From assembly GCA_005281725.1 (NCBI GenBank), contig SSBO01000007.1, positions 4,622,031 through 4,686,030 on the forward strand: a stretch of 64,000 nucleotides of DNA. The letters run 5' to 3'. The notes below the pieces were generated by a model that saw only the letters and a list, made by a program, of their open reading frames with translations, was not told the DNA's origin and made no database searches. Made by a program: the position numbers and the translations under genes. This document shows, piece by piece, positions 11,328 through 24,100 of the stretch (position 1 is its first letter; every line of letters starts with the position of its first letter). Source of the DNA: Wuchereria bancrofti (lineage: Eukaryota; Nematoda; Chromadorea; Rhabditida; Onchocercidae).

Positions 11328-13051
11328 ATGAAAAAGCACCGGAGCAGTAGGCCATACTTGAAATGCAGACTAAAATTTGACTGGCACATCAAGTCTCATG
11401 ATACATCAAATCGGTTCCTGAATTCTTTGGCTGAATTTCTTCTGGAAAAAGGTTTCAAACGACCTGGAAAGATCAAGCGAAGTTGGGGACAAAGTGTTAG
11501 GGAGTCTGGAACTTGTAATCCGCAAAGAACAAAAGACATGGGCATTTCGAAAGGGGACAGCGCTGTGGGTAAAACGAATTCGGAAACCACTCGGAAGGTT
11601 ATTTTTCAGTTAATAACATTAAACTTTGATCACCAATTTTGCAGTCAAAATAAAACATAGAACTCAGGATATAAATTGAAAACAGTGTGCAATGAAAATG
11701 CCTAGTTTTGGATGGACTGGGTAAGAAGCTATCATGCGCTTGAATTTCAACATTTTTTTGAGCATTCCTGGCATGTTTTATATATTTATTAGTTTGGAAA
11801 TTGTTTGGTAAGAATTTATTTCCTTACATTTCATTCATAAGTTTTGAGACTTTTAATAACATTTATAAACCATAATGTCAAACTATAGTCTTCGTTCGCT
11901 TTGATTGGAATGCGCTCAGTATTACGTAGTATGCAAAGGGATGTGTTGTCAGCAGTATTCTTTGATACAGTCACAATCAAGCCATCAGCAGTTACAACTA
12001 CTTTGGGATTGTATGCTACCAGGTACGAGGACTGCATCGTTTGGTCCAAATGCTTACTATCTACTCTTTCGGGTTCCCTCATTTGGTTTTATGTCTTCTT
12101 TTTTCAGTAAATAGTTGAAATATATTTAAAATCTACAGCATTTCAATATTTTTCCTTTTTTAATTTTTTAATCACAAAGACGATATTCTCATTGACAACC
12201 GTGAACTATATTGCTTCACAATACCTTATTAGTACTGTATATTTCTATAATATATGTATTTTTTTTGGGTTATTTCATAATTTTTAATTTAGAAATATTG
12301 GATTTGTTGGAAACACTGCTTAGTCTTCTTTCTCTTCATGAGTACGTCAATTAAATTTAATGATAATGCTCTTACAGCTGCCTAAAATTTTCAAGAATGC
12401 TGCTTGGACACATGAATCTTTGCTCATTAATTTTATAATTTCCAGCTTACAGAATACGAAGGTATACGCCATCTCTGGTTTAAACGCTGCTCTTTCAAGA
12501 GTTCTTAATATGCCAATGGTGGGAGCTGTAGGATTGATAAACATACCGGCCACTAAAGAACTCTGTGATTTGGCAGTCCATTCGTTCACTAGTGTCAGCA
12601 TTTCAAATAAAGTTCGTCTCATCTGTTTTTATGAACGTCCGATCATTGACTTTTTGGGCTGCTACACGAAAGAGTATTTCCGAATAATATATATCAGATC
12701 ACACTGCAGTTAGGCTCCGAACATACTAGTTATGCCTGGGACTATTAAAGAAATTCCTCAACGTCCTTTAAAAGCGTCCATGCAACGGCTTGATAGATTA
12801 CTGCCGTTTTTCTCATGTAAAAAGGCTTTTATCTTAAGACATTTCCCAAAGGCTTTTATCTCCAGTCTTTTGTGATTTACATGAGGAAAATCATAGCACT
12901 ACTGTCAATAACGAATACCAAGAAAATGCTAGTGCGTTTTATCGCCTTATTTGTTTCCTTTTTATGATTGCTCGCTAATTTTCAGGAAAAATCTCTATCG
13001 ACTGCCATAACAACTGAATTGCAAACACCGACTGGAAAAAAGAAGAAATGA
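11328..13051 (+). CDS. RPP38: RPP38-like RNase P/MRP subunit (L7Ae fold)
   Basis: Four exons join without frame conflict: 11328-11597, 11889-12022, 12446-12611 and 12986-13051, giving 211 residues. The first exon encodes a basic N-terminal region. Exons 2 and 3 together make an L7Ae/L30e-like domain (about residues 91-175): a GMRSVLRSMQRD helix, the strand SAVFFDTVTIKP, the helix SAVTTTLGLYA, the strand TKVYAISGL, a helix NAALSRVLNMP and the strand VGAVGLINIP. Helix-strand order and residue pattern match the RPP38 family. The last exon is a short Lys-rich tail ending in KKKK. RPP38 binds kink-turns of RNase P and RNase MRP RNAs in the nucleolus and helps tRNA 5' maturation and rRNA processing; that is family knowledge. 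The start codon lies six bases after TTTTAG, consistent with trans-splicing. Without splicing exon 3 appears as an unrelated open frame that runs to 12713. Other L7Ae families remain possible. Confidence 0.72.
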
Positions 13052-13897
13052 AAACTTTGCTTTTTTTAATGTTTTCTTTAAATGATCGATAAAACATGTA
13101 TCATTATATTAGTTCACATTTCCACGAGAAATTGACCAGGGGTCAGTTTCTTCTCGGTATTAAAGTAACTAGAACGATATATATAGAAATATAAAGTGAC
13201 CGGGAGTTCCGTAAATGAGGTCAACAGAGAAGATACGAGATGACCATAGAGCCACTGATCAAGAACTACAGAAGTGCTCACGTCATCACGGATTGCATTG
13301 GAAGGAATTAAACACCTACCTGTTTTGAGAGCACTAATTAACAATCAGATGTGGTTTAACTCCGAGTTGCGATAAACTGACTACTCATCTGGAAGATTTT
13401 AAAATGATAGGTGTTTAAGGAGGTTCGTTTTTGCAGTGTTTAGGAATGTTTCTCTGTTTAGAGTTGTTAGAGAAGGTTAATGTGAAGCTGAAACTGCTGC
13501 AGTTCACAACATTATTGCTCGATCTGTGGCACTGATTTAAATATTTGGTTGTCACTAAGGCACCACTGTTAGCATTTTTCGTCCTAACATCATTGCCCAT
13601 CAAGATGACCGTATTTATACCATCCACCATTTCAGAACATTTCTCTGTCAGGAATTAGAAATTTACAAGTGAATCCAGAAATGAGACGTAATGTTCGGTT
13701 TCAGCCTTTCTACAGTTGTCCGACTCCATCTTCATAATCAATTATATCCTGCCTTACATATCCTTGTCTAATTTCCTTGGTCACCAACAACATTAGTGCT
13801 CGGAACTTATGTGAATTAAATTTGTGGAATAATTTCTTGCAAGTTATTTCAGGAAATGATACGTAATTGGTTCTTTAGCAAAAATTCGTAGAGTAAA
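13052..13897. other. Spacer between RPP38 and SAC2 genes
   Basis: 846 bases with no supportable exon. Two minus-strand open frames (13114-13344 and 13415-13630) of about 75 codons lack recognisable family features and compatible splice joins. Near the right end TTCTTTAG (ending 13878) lies 19 bases before the SAC2 start and is a candidate cis or spliced-leader acceptor. Confidence 0.45.
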
Positions 13898-16800
13898 ATG
13901 ATATTACTAGGTACGACGAACAGCCTTTACTTGGCACAAGGAAGTTGTGTCCTGAAATGTTGCAAATCAACAATGAAACTGTCAGCTTGCTCAGTAGAAG
14001 GTATTACTATCTAATTCACTCTTTCTCCGCCAAAAAAAAATCTCACTTGGATCATTTACTCACTTAGTTGTTCCGGATCACTGTCTGACTATATTCAAAA
14101 GATGTGGTACTGTAGTACTCTTTACACTTCACTCTTTTTTTCTAAACTTATTCTTGCCATCTTGTTGTTAATTATTCTTGGTTAAGAATAATTTACATTT
14201 ACATTTACTTCCAAATTCAGTTGTTGGTGCAACGAAAAGTGTCAGTTTTGTTACTTAAAGTCAAAGTGGGATTATTTATTTGACCGAAAAGAATCATAGT
14301 TTCATCTTCATAATAACTCTTAGTTTCTCTTATCCAGGCCTACTAAGGCGATTCACAAGCTTCTTGCTTTGAATGTAGAAGTCTTTCATGATTTTAATTT
14401 TTTCATCACTGTGTATTAAATCAATGGATACATAACTATAAATCACATGATTTTTGATTTTTGCAGAATCTGTTGATGCTATTGAATTAGGCGAGTTCGT
14501 TGCTTTTATCGGAAAAATTCTGGTGGAAAATGAGTGTTATCTACTGGTTGTTGTTGAATGCACCCCGGTAGCTACATATCCTTGTACGAATGTAAGTTTA
14601 TGATACATCCTTGTTTTTCCGCTTCAAATGTGTCGCGGAAACAGGCCTGTTATGTATTTCCTTCATTCTCTTTCTTATCTTATTCTTGAAAATCAAGGAT
14701 GTTAAATCTTTTAAACTTTGTTACTACTTGACTTTAAGTTAAGCTTGATATGAGTACTAATGATGTTTCAGGATACAATCAGTCACATTGACAGGGTGAT
14801 TGCGATACCGGTGGAAAAAGATGGTCTGCCTTGCAAGGTGAAATACTTCTAGCTTCTTATCGCTAACTACGATCTCGTTGAACTTTTCACTAATTATTGT
14901 CCAAGATTAATAAGGACTAATGCACAAGTTAAAACTTTCAAGTTTGCAGAAATATTTTTGAGTAGTTCTTAAGTTGTTAAAATTAGTCGATGATTCTTTG
15001 CAGCCAGTCATATCTCCGTCGAAATTGGAAAAGATTAAAATTTCACGGAAAAAGGTAATGCATTTTATTACGGGGAAAGGAAATTCGATTCGATTGATCG
15101 ATGAAATTCTACAGCTTTTTAATGGTGGTGATTTCTATATTTGTTTCAAAAGAGATATCACATTAAATACCCAAAGGTAAGCGTTCTTTTCGAATTTAAT
15201 TCGTCTTATTATTTTTGATGGATTAAGCTCATTGTTTCTGATATGGGTAACGGTTGTTAAAAAAAGATTACCTAATTAATGAGATTTCTGAAAACAGCTT
15301 TATCTAACTGTATTAATTAAATAATATCAGTTATAGTAACTTTTCCACAAGACATACGAATAAGTGGTTTTTTTGGAATTATGCATTACTTTCTGATCTC
15401 TTTAACGATGAGGGCTTTCCTCATCCAGGAACTGAAGAATGGATCATTCCAGTATGTCAAGGCTTTGTCGCTGAAAGGTTGATTTTCAATTTTTGGTGCT
15501 CCGAAAAAATGAAATGCAAATTTTTTAGAAAATTAAAAAGCTTTGTTTTTTAATTCGTAATAAGATAGACGTTGTTTCTGAACTCTGTTTTTAAATTTGA
15601 TAGAAATGATAAAGGACTTTTCATTAGCTTATGAACAATGTTTTAATAGAATATAATGTTGACGAGGAAACTTTATACTCCTTTATTTATAAGTTTAACT
15701 TTCGGCGGTGATAGTTTTCCAACTTTTTTTTTTTTGTAGTGATTCGGTTTTATACATTTAAATCATGCAGATTTTTTACTAGAGAGGTATCAGTTGGGGC
15801 TGAAACGAAGTTGGTAATAACACTGATATCAAGGCGATCTATAAATTGTGCTGGTGTACGGTACCTGAAACGAGGTGTCGATGGAGATGGTGATGTTGCT
15901 AATTTCGTGGAAACTGAAGTAGTGCTAACAATTTTTGGCCACTGTCTCTCTTATGTCCAAGTCAGTATTTTGTTTCAAACGCACACTTTTAAAAATGTCA
16001 AATTTAATAGAAAAATGCTTTGCCTGATAAAGATGGTGATAGTGATATTAAGATATTTAGTTTCGCTTTAGTAAACTACAGTATGCAGCATTTGCTTTAA
16101 AATTAAATATGTTCAGATACGAGGATCTGTTCCAGTTTTCTGGACTCAACAAGGATACCGTTATCGTCCACCACTTGTGATAAGTAAAACGTTCGCTGAT
16201 TCTTACCCAGCTTTCAATAAGCATGTTACGAAAATGATAGAAACTTATGGCGCACCTTTAACTATTGTTAATTTAGTGGAGCAAAGAGGAAGGTACGTTC
16301 TTGTAATATTCAACTTCATATTGTTTTGCAATTAAAAAATCTAGTGGACGTCTGTATTGTTGACCTGAAAAAATACTTAGTGATTTTGTAGAGAAATGCA
16401 GCTTTCGGTGAGCTTTCTGCAGCATATCCTTCACATGAATTCGCCAAACGTTGCTTATTTTACATACGATTTTCATTTTCGTTGTCGAGGTCTTCGCTTT
16501 CATAAGGTGAGTGATGTTTTGTTGCTCCTTTATCCTTTTTGAGTGCAATATTTGACTAAAAAAAAAATTAAGTCCATAAATGATTTGCACCTGATTTGGT
16601 TTTAAATATATAAGTAAACTTCAATCTTTTATAATAAATGAAGTTCAGGCATTCTCTTCAGGTTGCGGATTTGATCTCAGCACTGACTGAGCAAATTTCT
16701 ACTATAGGTTTTTGTTGGATTGATAAATGTGGTGAAATAGTACGCCAGCAGCAAGGTGTTATCCGAACAAATTGCGTAGATTGTCTGGATAGGACCAATG

Positions 16801-19465
16801 TTGTACAGGTAGAGTACTCTTAGTTTCATTTACTGATGATGTTTAGGAATAAAAGTCCAACAATTTCTAACGGAATGAGTATGGAAGTAACATAATATGG
16901 AAATAAAATTAGCAAAGCACATTCCACAATAATTCTTTTTCCTTTTTTTAGTCTTTTCTCTAACAATAGCTTCTTAATCAGTTAATTAAAAAATTATAAA
17001 TTCAGTGTGCAATATCGCAAGCGCTATGCCTTGTCCAGGCACAGAAACTCGGCATTGTTGGCCCTCAAACGGATGCCCCACTTGAACTTATTCAAGCGTT
17101 ACAAACGATGTGGGCTGATAATGGTGACGCTATTTCAAGGCAGGTATAGTTTTTTTTTCTTTTATTCTTCAAAATTTCCTGATAATTAAATTATTTGACT
17201 ACATTATTAGTTTATTTGTTGCTCTTTATTATTTTTAATTATTTATTAACTTTTTGCTATTAGTATTCGTAAATTTAAAGCACTAAATCAAATGCAGAGT
17301 GACCAAATATAAACTGAATCAAAGTAAAGTGGTCAAAGATAAACTGAATCGAATATAAAAATTTGGATTTATTGTCCAGTTTTCATTTTGTACTTTAATT
17401 TTTTGTATTTTTAATATAATCTTTTTTTTTAATATGTGAAAAATCTGTACTTTTAATATATAAAGTATCAGTGTATATATATATATATATATTGAAGTAT
17501 GCTGGTACGGATGCCTTGAAAGGAGATATAACTCGAAGCGGTCAAAGGAATTTGGTGGGTATGGTTAAGGACGGATATAATTCAGCTTCACGGTACTATT
17601 TGTCTCACATGAGGGATGCACAGCGACAACTTGCAGTTGATACTCTCCTGGGTAGTTTTAATCACTATTTTACTTAATTCCTATGGAATTGCTTTCACAA
17701 ATGAAAAAAGCATATAACTCTTATAATATTGATGATCTGATTGGCTAGTTTCCAAATATTTTTGATTTTTAAGGGATGTCTTTGGATGCAGGCGAAAGAC
17801 AAGGTGAACAATTTGAGGGTGAAGATGAAGAAGTTGAAAGTATAGGTCGACTGGTCCGCGAAGCAATTCTTTTTATCCTTCCTGAGAAAGAGATACTCGT
17901 TGGTGGATGGGCCTTAGTTGAAGGATCAAATAGTACTGATCAAATTGATAGCGTATTGGTATTGACAAAGTTTGTCTTTGAAACTTTAATCCCTTTTTTT
18001 TTCAAAACACGATTGGTTTATTTGGTCGTTTTCCAGAACGGCTGTTATAGTTGCTTCATATGACGATGATACGAAACTGTCGGATGTGAAGCATATCAAC
18101 TTCGATGAAATTAGCGGTTTAGAATATGGTCGCTTGGGCAAGTCATCACGAACTCATCTAAGGTTCATTAAGCAAAATAGTTTTCTTTAGCCAATAAAAG
18201 TGGTTAGATGGTTGATGAACTGGTAACGAAAGTGATTTAAAGATATCAGTATTGTATATATATTGTTTTCGAATAAATTACTTGTTGCAGATTATGTTCA
18301 AAATCAGGTGAATTATTCAACTGGCGAGCAGCAAGAACTCGTTTGTTTAACAATGTTGCAATTCAACTTAGGGCAGAAGACGAAGCGGATGAGTATATTC
18401 AGGCAATTGGCGAACAGATAAAGGTGACTATGTCATTGGCTGGATATATTATCAGCTTTTCTTATGCTCCAGTATTAAGCAAGCCTGAAAGAACTGATAG
18501 AAACAAGTATGATTTTTTTTCAACTTTTCATCTTTTGATATCTCTTAAAATCGTACTGATCTTTATGAATGTTATACTTTTTCTTTACTTAGAAGAAGAA
18601 TGATGAATATGGTAGCATCGGTTTTCCGATCGCGAAGTGATTGCTCTATGAGATCACAGTTTGAACACACTACTTTCTCGAGGTTGGATGATCTCACTGA
18701 TGATGCGATAACTTCCTGTGTGGAGGTACCTTATATTTGCATGGGATCAGCACTTTTCTGCTACTGTTAGGACTTTTGCATTTATTATTGTTAACTCGTA
18801 TTGCACTATTTCCCCACTTTAGAAAGGTGTATGCGCTGTAGACGATATGATTTCAATCATGAAGCATACCTCACCTCATGAGTCTACTACAGTTTCTGTA
18901 GAGTCTGGGAATTCCAAATCGAATGGGAAAAGAGAGGACCGATCACAACAAAAACAGAGCAATAACAAAAACTTACTTGAAGTATCTATTAATTGTTTCT
19001 AATTGTTCAATATTTTTTCTTTGGCTGCGTTAAAATGAAATTCTATAAAAGTGAAATTTTCTATACTAGAATCACATCAGGATTGAATAACTATATTGCT
19101 TAATAATTTAGAGCATATGATTGTTGAAACTATAAATAGTTTAAGCAGAAACGTTTGACTCTGAGTTACCAATTGTGTATTAGAAACAATGCTGAGAATA
19201 AAAATTAAGCTCGACAAGATTAGAGATGGATAAAGGATGATAATTTCAGGTATCACACATATGTTCTTCGAAGTCCGATGATCATTTAACCGGCAGAACG
19301 GATGATTTCATTTCGCTGCTTCAAAAATTTAAACTGGCCACTTCAAGGAGTAGTTATGCTGTTACTGCGAATGTTTTTAACTTTCAGACAGATTTTTCGA
19401 ACAATGTTTTTTCAAAGTATAGGCAACAAATTCTCGACTCGAAATCACGTATAATATTGTTATAA
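13898..19465 (+). CDS. INPP5F: SAC2/INPP5F phosphoinositide 4-phosphatase
   Basis: Seventeen exons join in phase: 13898-14000, 14467-14591, 14772-14837, 15004-15176, 15337-15477, 15771-15960, 16117-16292, 16392-16506, 16662-16808, 17006-17143, 17498-17651, 17774-17969, 18037-18162, 18291-18506, 18596-18725, 18823-18981 and 19250-19465, giving 856 residues. Residues 1-500 form a SAC domain: [29 protein letters not shown] and the catalytic [15 protein letters not shown], in which C401 and R407 make the CX5R phosphatase loop; [10 protein letters not shown] follows. Next is an hSac2 domain (GWALVEG, then [19 protein letters not shown]). A Ser-rich linker of lower conservation leads to a conserved C-terminal tip resembling the INPP5F end (KSRIILL). 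SAC2 removes the 4-phosphate from PI4P on early endosomes, downstream of Rab5 and OCRL in animals. Start: [14 protein letters not shown] matches the INPP5F N-terminus (HYILQQG). Human INPP5F is longer because its linker is longer. Confidence 0.92.
17474..17497. repeat. (TA)n microsatellite at an intron-exon border
   Basis: About 19 bases of alternating TA end just before TTGAAG, whose AG (17496-17497) must be the acceptor of SAC2 exon 11. The usual T-rich TTTCAG is absent. The exon is certain because it encodes the conserved [10 protein letters not shown] block; the acceptor is therefore weak and next to an unstable repeat. Confidence 0.7.
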
Positions 19466-21194
19466 ATGCTGTGCTTATCTCATAAACGATATCTTAAGTT
19501 TCGCTACTAAAGAAAATATACTTATTCCATTTCTCTTTGTAATTTATTTTTTGTGTTGAAAATACGAAGTTACGAAGATGGTATAAAAATGAAAAAAAAA
19601 AGGTTTGCTCTTTTTTTCAAGTTTGAGAATTTTCAGGTACATCAAACTCGACAACACTATTCTAAGGCTTGTTAAAGTAACCTTTTTCCATTCCCTTATC
19701 GTTTTGCTTCAGTTGAACATGATCTCCCCGCACCGTGCAATCTATCCGCTAGTTAGGCTTTCAGTAATTAGTTCACTTGGGCCTACAATTAACGCGATTA
19801 ACGAAGCAATGCTTCCTTGCTGACCTAGAATTTGTAGGATATATTTATTTAAACTAATTCGTCAGGAATAGTATCATATGCATTTATTATGAGAAAGTAA
19901 CTTTTTTGACTGCAGTGTTTAATTTACAGTTGAACCAGTTCAACTTGAAATAATAGAGTTAATTTTCATCTTTATTATTCCGAATCTTAGGCTGTTAGTT
20001 TTACAAGTTTATTTTTGGATTTTAACAAACGATGTTTTATTCCAGAATTTACTGCTGCTGAAGGTGTTTGCTTTTTGTTTTCATATTAAAAACAGTTGAG
20101 TTTTACAGTTATAGTACTACTCCCATAAAAATTTTGTGTCTTAATTTGTAGCAGTGGGAAAGAGGAGCCGGTAAGAAGGATAAGGAGACGGTTGAAACCT
20201 CGGCTTTCTAACTCATACTTTAGAATGGAGTCTTATGCGTCTGTGGTGCGACTCTCCCAAGAATATCATTTCCATTTCTTTCCTTTTACTTTTCATAGGG
20301 ATGTCGCTTGCACGGTAATTAAGAGAAAGATCTTCTTGTCATCAGATCCGTCTCTAGCGCTCTTCTTTTGTGATGTTGTTTGTGTAATGAAACGGACGAT
20401 TGAATTAGGAATGAATGCATCAATGGATCGCTATGCGGCAGTTTGCACTTTCGGTGCAGTCATTGCACTCCTCAACAATTATCCATCCATTTATCTGAAT
20501 CATCATGCATTGTACTTTCTCTAGTGATTCACTGATTCGGTATTGGATGGGTATCGCTGAAGTAGAAATTCATTGAAATCAAGCATGTAACTGTCGAATG
20601 GTTCAGATGTGTTTCTTCTTGCTTATGCTTATTTGCAGCTGAAGATAGATACCTGGCAGTGGGGAGTTCATTCCCATCTATCCCACTACTCATGTATATT
20701 AGCTATTTCATATGGATGAGCGCATTGCATACATTTCCACTGCTGTTTCTGATTTCTTCGCAGTTAATTTTATCCAAAAAAAAAAATCACTTTCTCCTTA
20801 ATCATATGAACGTTCCATCTATTTCATCACGCATTTAGCTTCATTTTATGATGCTCCAAATACTGCTGACACATATGCTGATCACGTTTCTATTCCAGTT
20901 GACTACTATCTAACCAGTTTAATAAATATACTATCAACACTGATGTATTTTGTTCAAGCGATCAATTGATATACTTGTCGATTAATACTTTTCATTAAAC
21001 TACCTGATATGGAGACTAGTTCTTGATCTAGAAAATTTTGATACCAAAAATTTGAGAAGGAAGAGAGTGTATAGCTTGAGGATTTCATTGAATTTTCTAA
21101 TATCGAATTTTGTCAAGTTATTTTTTCATTTCGGCTTGGATGTAGTCTTTTATTTATCATTTCTACCGGAACACATCAGTTGTACTTTTCAGTG
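19466..21194. other. Spacer between SAC2 and VPS13 genes
   Basis: 1.7 kb with no gene that I can support. The longest open frame, 110 codons at 20192-20524 (+), has no recognisable motif and lies in Cys/His/Phe-biased translated noise. The region should hold the 3' UTR of SAC2 and the promoter or outron of VPS13, ending in TTTTCAG two bases before the VPS13 ATG. Confidence 0.45.
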
Positions 21195-24100
21195 ATGGTT
21201 TTTGAGAGTGTTGTAGCCGAAGTTCTAAACCGTGTGTTGGGTAATTTTGTTAACAATCTCGACGCGTCACAGCTGAATATCGGTATATGGGGTGGTGAGT
21301 TCAGTTTTCTGCTTAAATAATGAATAAAAAAACGAAGATGATGACTTTTCGTTTTTGAATATATGCTAAAAAGCTCTCCCAGGCTTCAGAATGATCTATA
21401 TTAGCATAACATTTTGTATGTAAATAGCGGTTCCGAAATCGTAAACTAAAAACAAGGAGCCTAAAATTTGTGGAAGTCTATTTGAATATTTTTCATTATT
21501 AAAATTTGATCTTATTTAATTCACATACATAATGTTACTGATGTAGGTGTCCTATTAATCATGATTTGTTGACTCACTCTGTCGTTTGTTTAATTTTTCA
21601 TATTTTGCCATTCCGTTATCACTATTTAAACAGAGCATTCCAGGCGATGTAAAATTAACTAATTTGGAAGTGAAAGAAACAGCATTGGATGATTTCGATC
21701 TACCAGTGAAATTAAAATTCGGCTGCCTTACAAGGCTTGTTTTGAAAATCCCTTGGAGTGATCTATATCGTCAGCCAGTTATTGCTGACATTGAAGGTTA
21801 TTTTTTAATGCATTTGACATATATTATCAGTTTTTTTTTTTGTTTTTGAAGTTTCCGAGATTTCCTCTTTAATGCATGTCGATTATCATTTAATAATGAG
21901 TTTTGAATTTAGAAATAATCTATGCCAAATGAAACTGCGGTGCTTTTTGTTACACAGTCTAAACACTTTGACGGATGCAAGATTAGTTGCACTTAAAAAT
22001 GTGCAATTTAAACGAAGGAAGTCCGTGTTTTATTTTTATTCAGGAAACTTGTAGATCTTGGACTGAATCCCTAATCTTAATTCTTTAATCTGACTTATAT
22101 CTTGTTTCTGTAGGTTTGAATCTAATTATCGTGCCGAACAAAGGCGTCATATACAGTGAAGAAAAAGCAAAAAAGCATGAAAAAGGGGAAAAGGATAAGG
22201 CACTTGCGAGGCTTGAAGAAAACAGGAAGCGAAGAAGGAGTATGTTTGGAACTCTGCACGATTTTACTTCCGTAATACTATTTTCTAGTATGAGTCTTAG
22301 TTAAAATGAAGGATAAATCATAAGCTGAAGTGAAGCGAAGTATATAAGATTGTTGTGAGATATGAAAATGATCTCTAGATCATACGAATTACTTTACAAT
22401 GAAACTTAACAATTTATGAGATTACATTTTTATTTTTTGTTTATAGAATTTTACAAAATTTCCAGAACCGCCAGATTCGGCTTCCGATACATTCGCAGAA
22501 AAATTCATTGCTACAGTAATCAAAAACTTACAAGTGACAGTTCGTAATATACACATTCGCTATGAGGATAAGTACTCACATCGTAGTCGTCCATTTGCAG
22601 TTGGCGCTACTCTAGAAGGAATCGATTTTAAGGTACAGGCGTATAATAGAAAGTAAAGTTGTAGGCTTAAAATATATTACTGTTCTGCGAGAAGTGGTAA
22701 GTTTGTGGGCAAAAATTTTCAAAGACGTATTTTGTGTGGCGGTGATTTGTTTGCATTCAAGTTTTTATTTAAAAAGTCAAAAAAAAAAAACTCGAGTAAG
22801 ATCTTGTTAAATTAACAAAAAGGTTTTCTGACATTGATTGAGTTTCTTTATACCGAGGAAAGTTGTACTAAGCAATGAATATAGACAATATAGATAGTCT
22901 GTCCAATTTATGCTAGAGATTAAGAAATACTGAGCGAAATTCAAACTAAAACTGGGGATGGAAATATACCGCCGGTTTCTGAAGAGTATTTTGTAGACTA
23001 CCGATGAAAACTGGAATGAAACTATACATAAGGAGGTTGTGAAAGTTGTTTACAAATTAGTATCATTAAAAAATCTTGCAATTTATTGGAATTCTGGTTC
23101 GGAATTAGTGTCTGATTTGGCCGATAATGCTGCAATTTCGCAAGCAATGAATGATGCTATCGTGATTAACAACAGAAAGCCATCTGGATACAAGTACAGT
23201 AAGGCTTTGATGGATTGATTTTGGCTTCCAAAAACGGTTTTTTCCAGCAGAGAAAGTTTAATGCAAGTGCATGATCATTCCAGAAATGTTCATTTAATTT
23301 GCTGAATTTAGTATTATTAACCTCGTCCTTGTATGATTGAAGCTCTCACTTTGTCTTACACTAATTATATCTGTAATTTTCTTGGACCTTAGTTACTAAG
23401 TTTTTCGTTACAGATTTTTTTAAATTATTTTTTTGATGAAGAGTTTGGGAATTTTCTTACAAATTTGTTTATTTACCATAAATTGAACTTACAGTGCTGG
23501 AACCAATTAACATGCAAGCCAAGCTTGCATTAAATCAGAAACCTGAAACAGATAATTCTAATTGGAAGATACCGAAAATCAAACTTATTTTGGACGTGGA
23601 TACATTGGCTGTTGCAGTTGGCAAATTTCAATATCAAGATCTATTATTGCTACTGGAAGCACAGGAAAGATTCAGAACTGCTGCTCAGTATTTGAAGTAT
23701 CGTCCACATTTGAATGACTATAAGGGTCATTACAGAAAATGGTGATTTGAATTTTCTGAATTTGTTTTGACTCGATGTTTTATATATATATATTAAAAGC
23801 TGTAAGACGGTTTAATTGTGAAGGGTTTGGCTTAGGCTGGATACTAAAACTAAAAGGTTTAAGACATAGGAAACGCCTCTGATTTGCTTCTTATGCAGTT
23901 CTCTTCATGCTTTGAACACTTGTTATTTAGGTGGCATTTCGCTTACAATGCAATTGTTGAGGAAATTGTTAGGAGGCGAAGGAATAATTGGAACTGGGAG
24001 AGAATGAAAAAGCATCGGAGATCAGTGAGAGCTTATAAAGACGCTTGGCTTAAGAAACAAACTGAGAAGAACCTTAGCAACAAAGACCGAAATATTATTG

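Noticed and set aside
12347..12622. 91-codon minus-strand open frame
   Set aside because: It is the antisense shadow of RPP38 exon 3, which has family-level support on the plus strand.
13114..13344. 76-codon minus-strand frame with a hydrophobic middle
   Set aside because: No recognisable family, no acceptor or donor that extends it, and located in the short spacer before SAC2.
20192..20524. 110-codon plus-strand open frame between SAC2 and VPS13
   Set aside because: No start context, no compatible exon on either side and no recognisable domain; composition like translated non-coding sequence.
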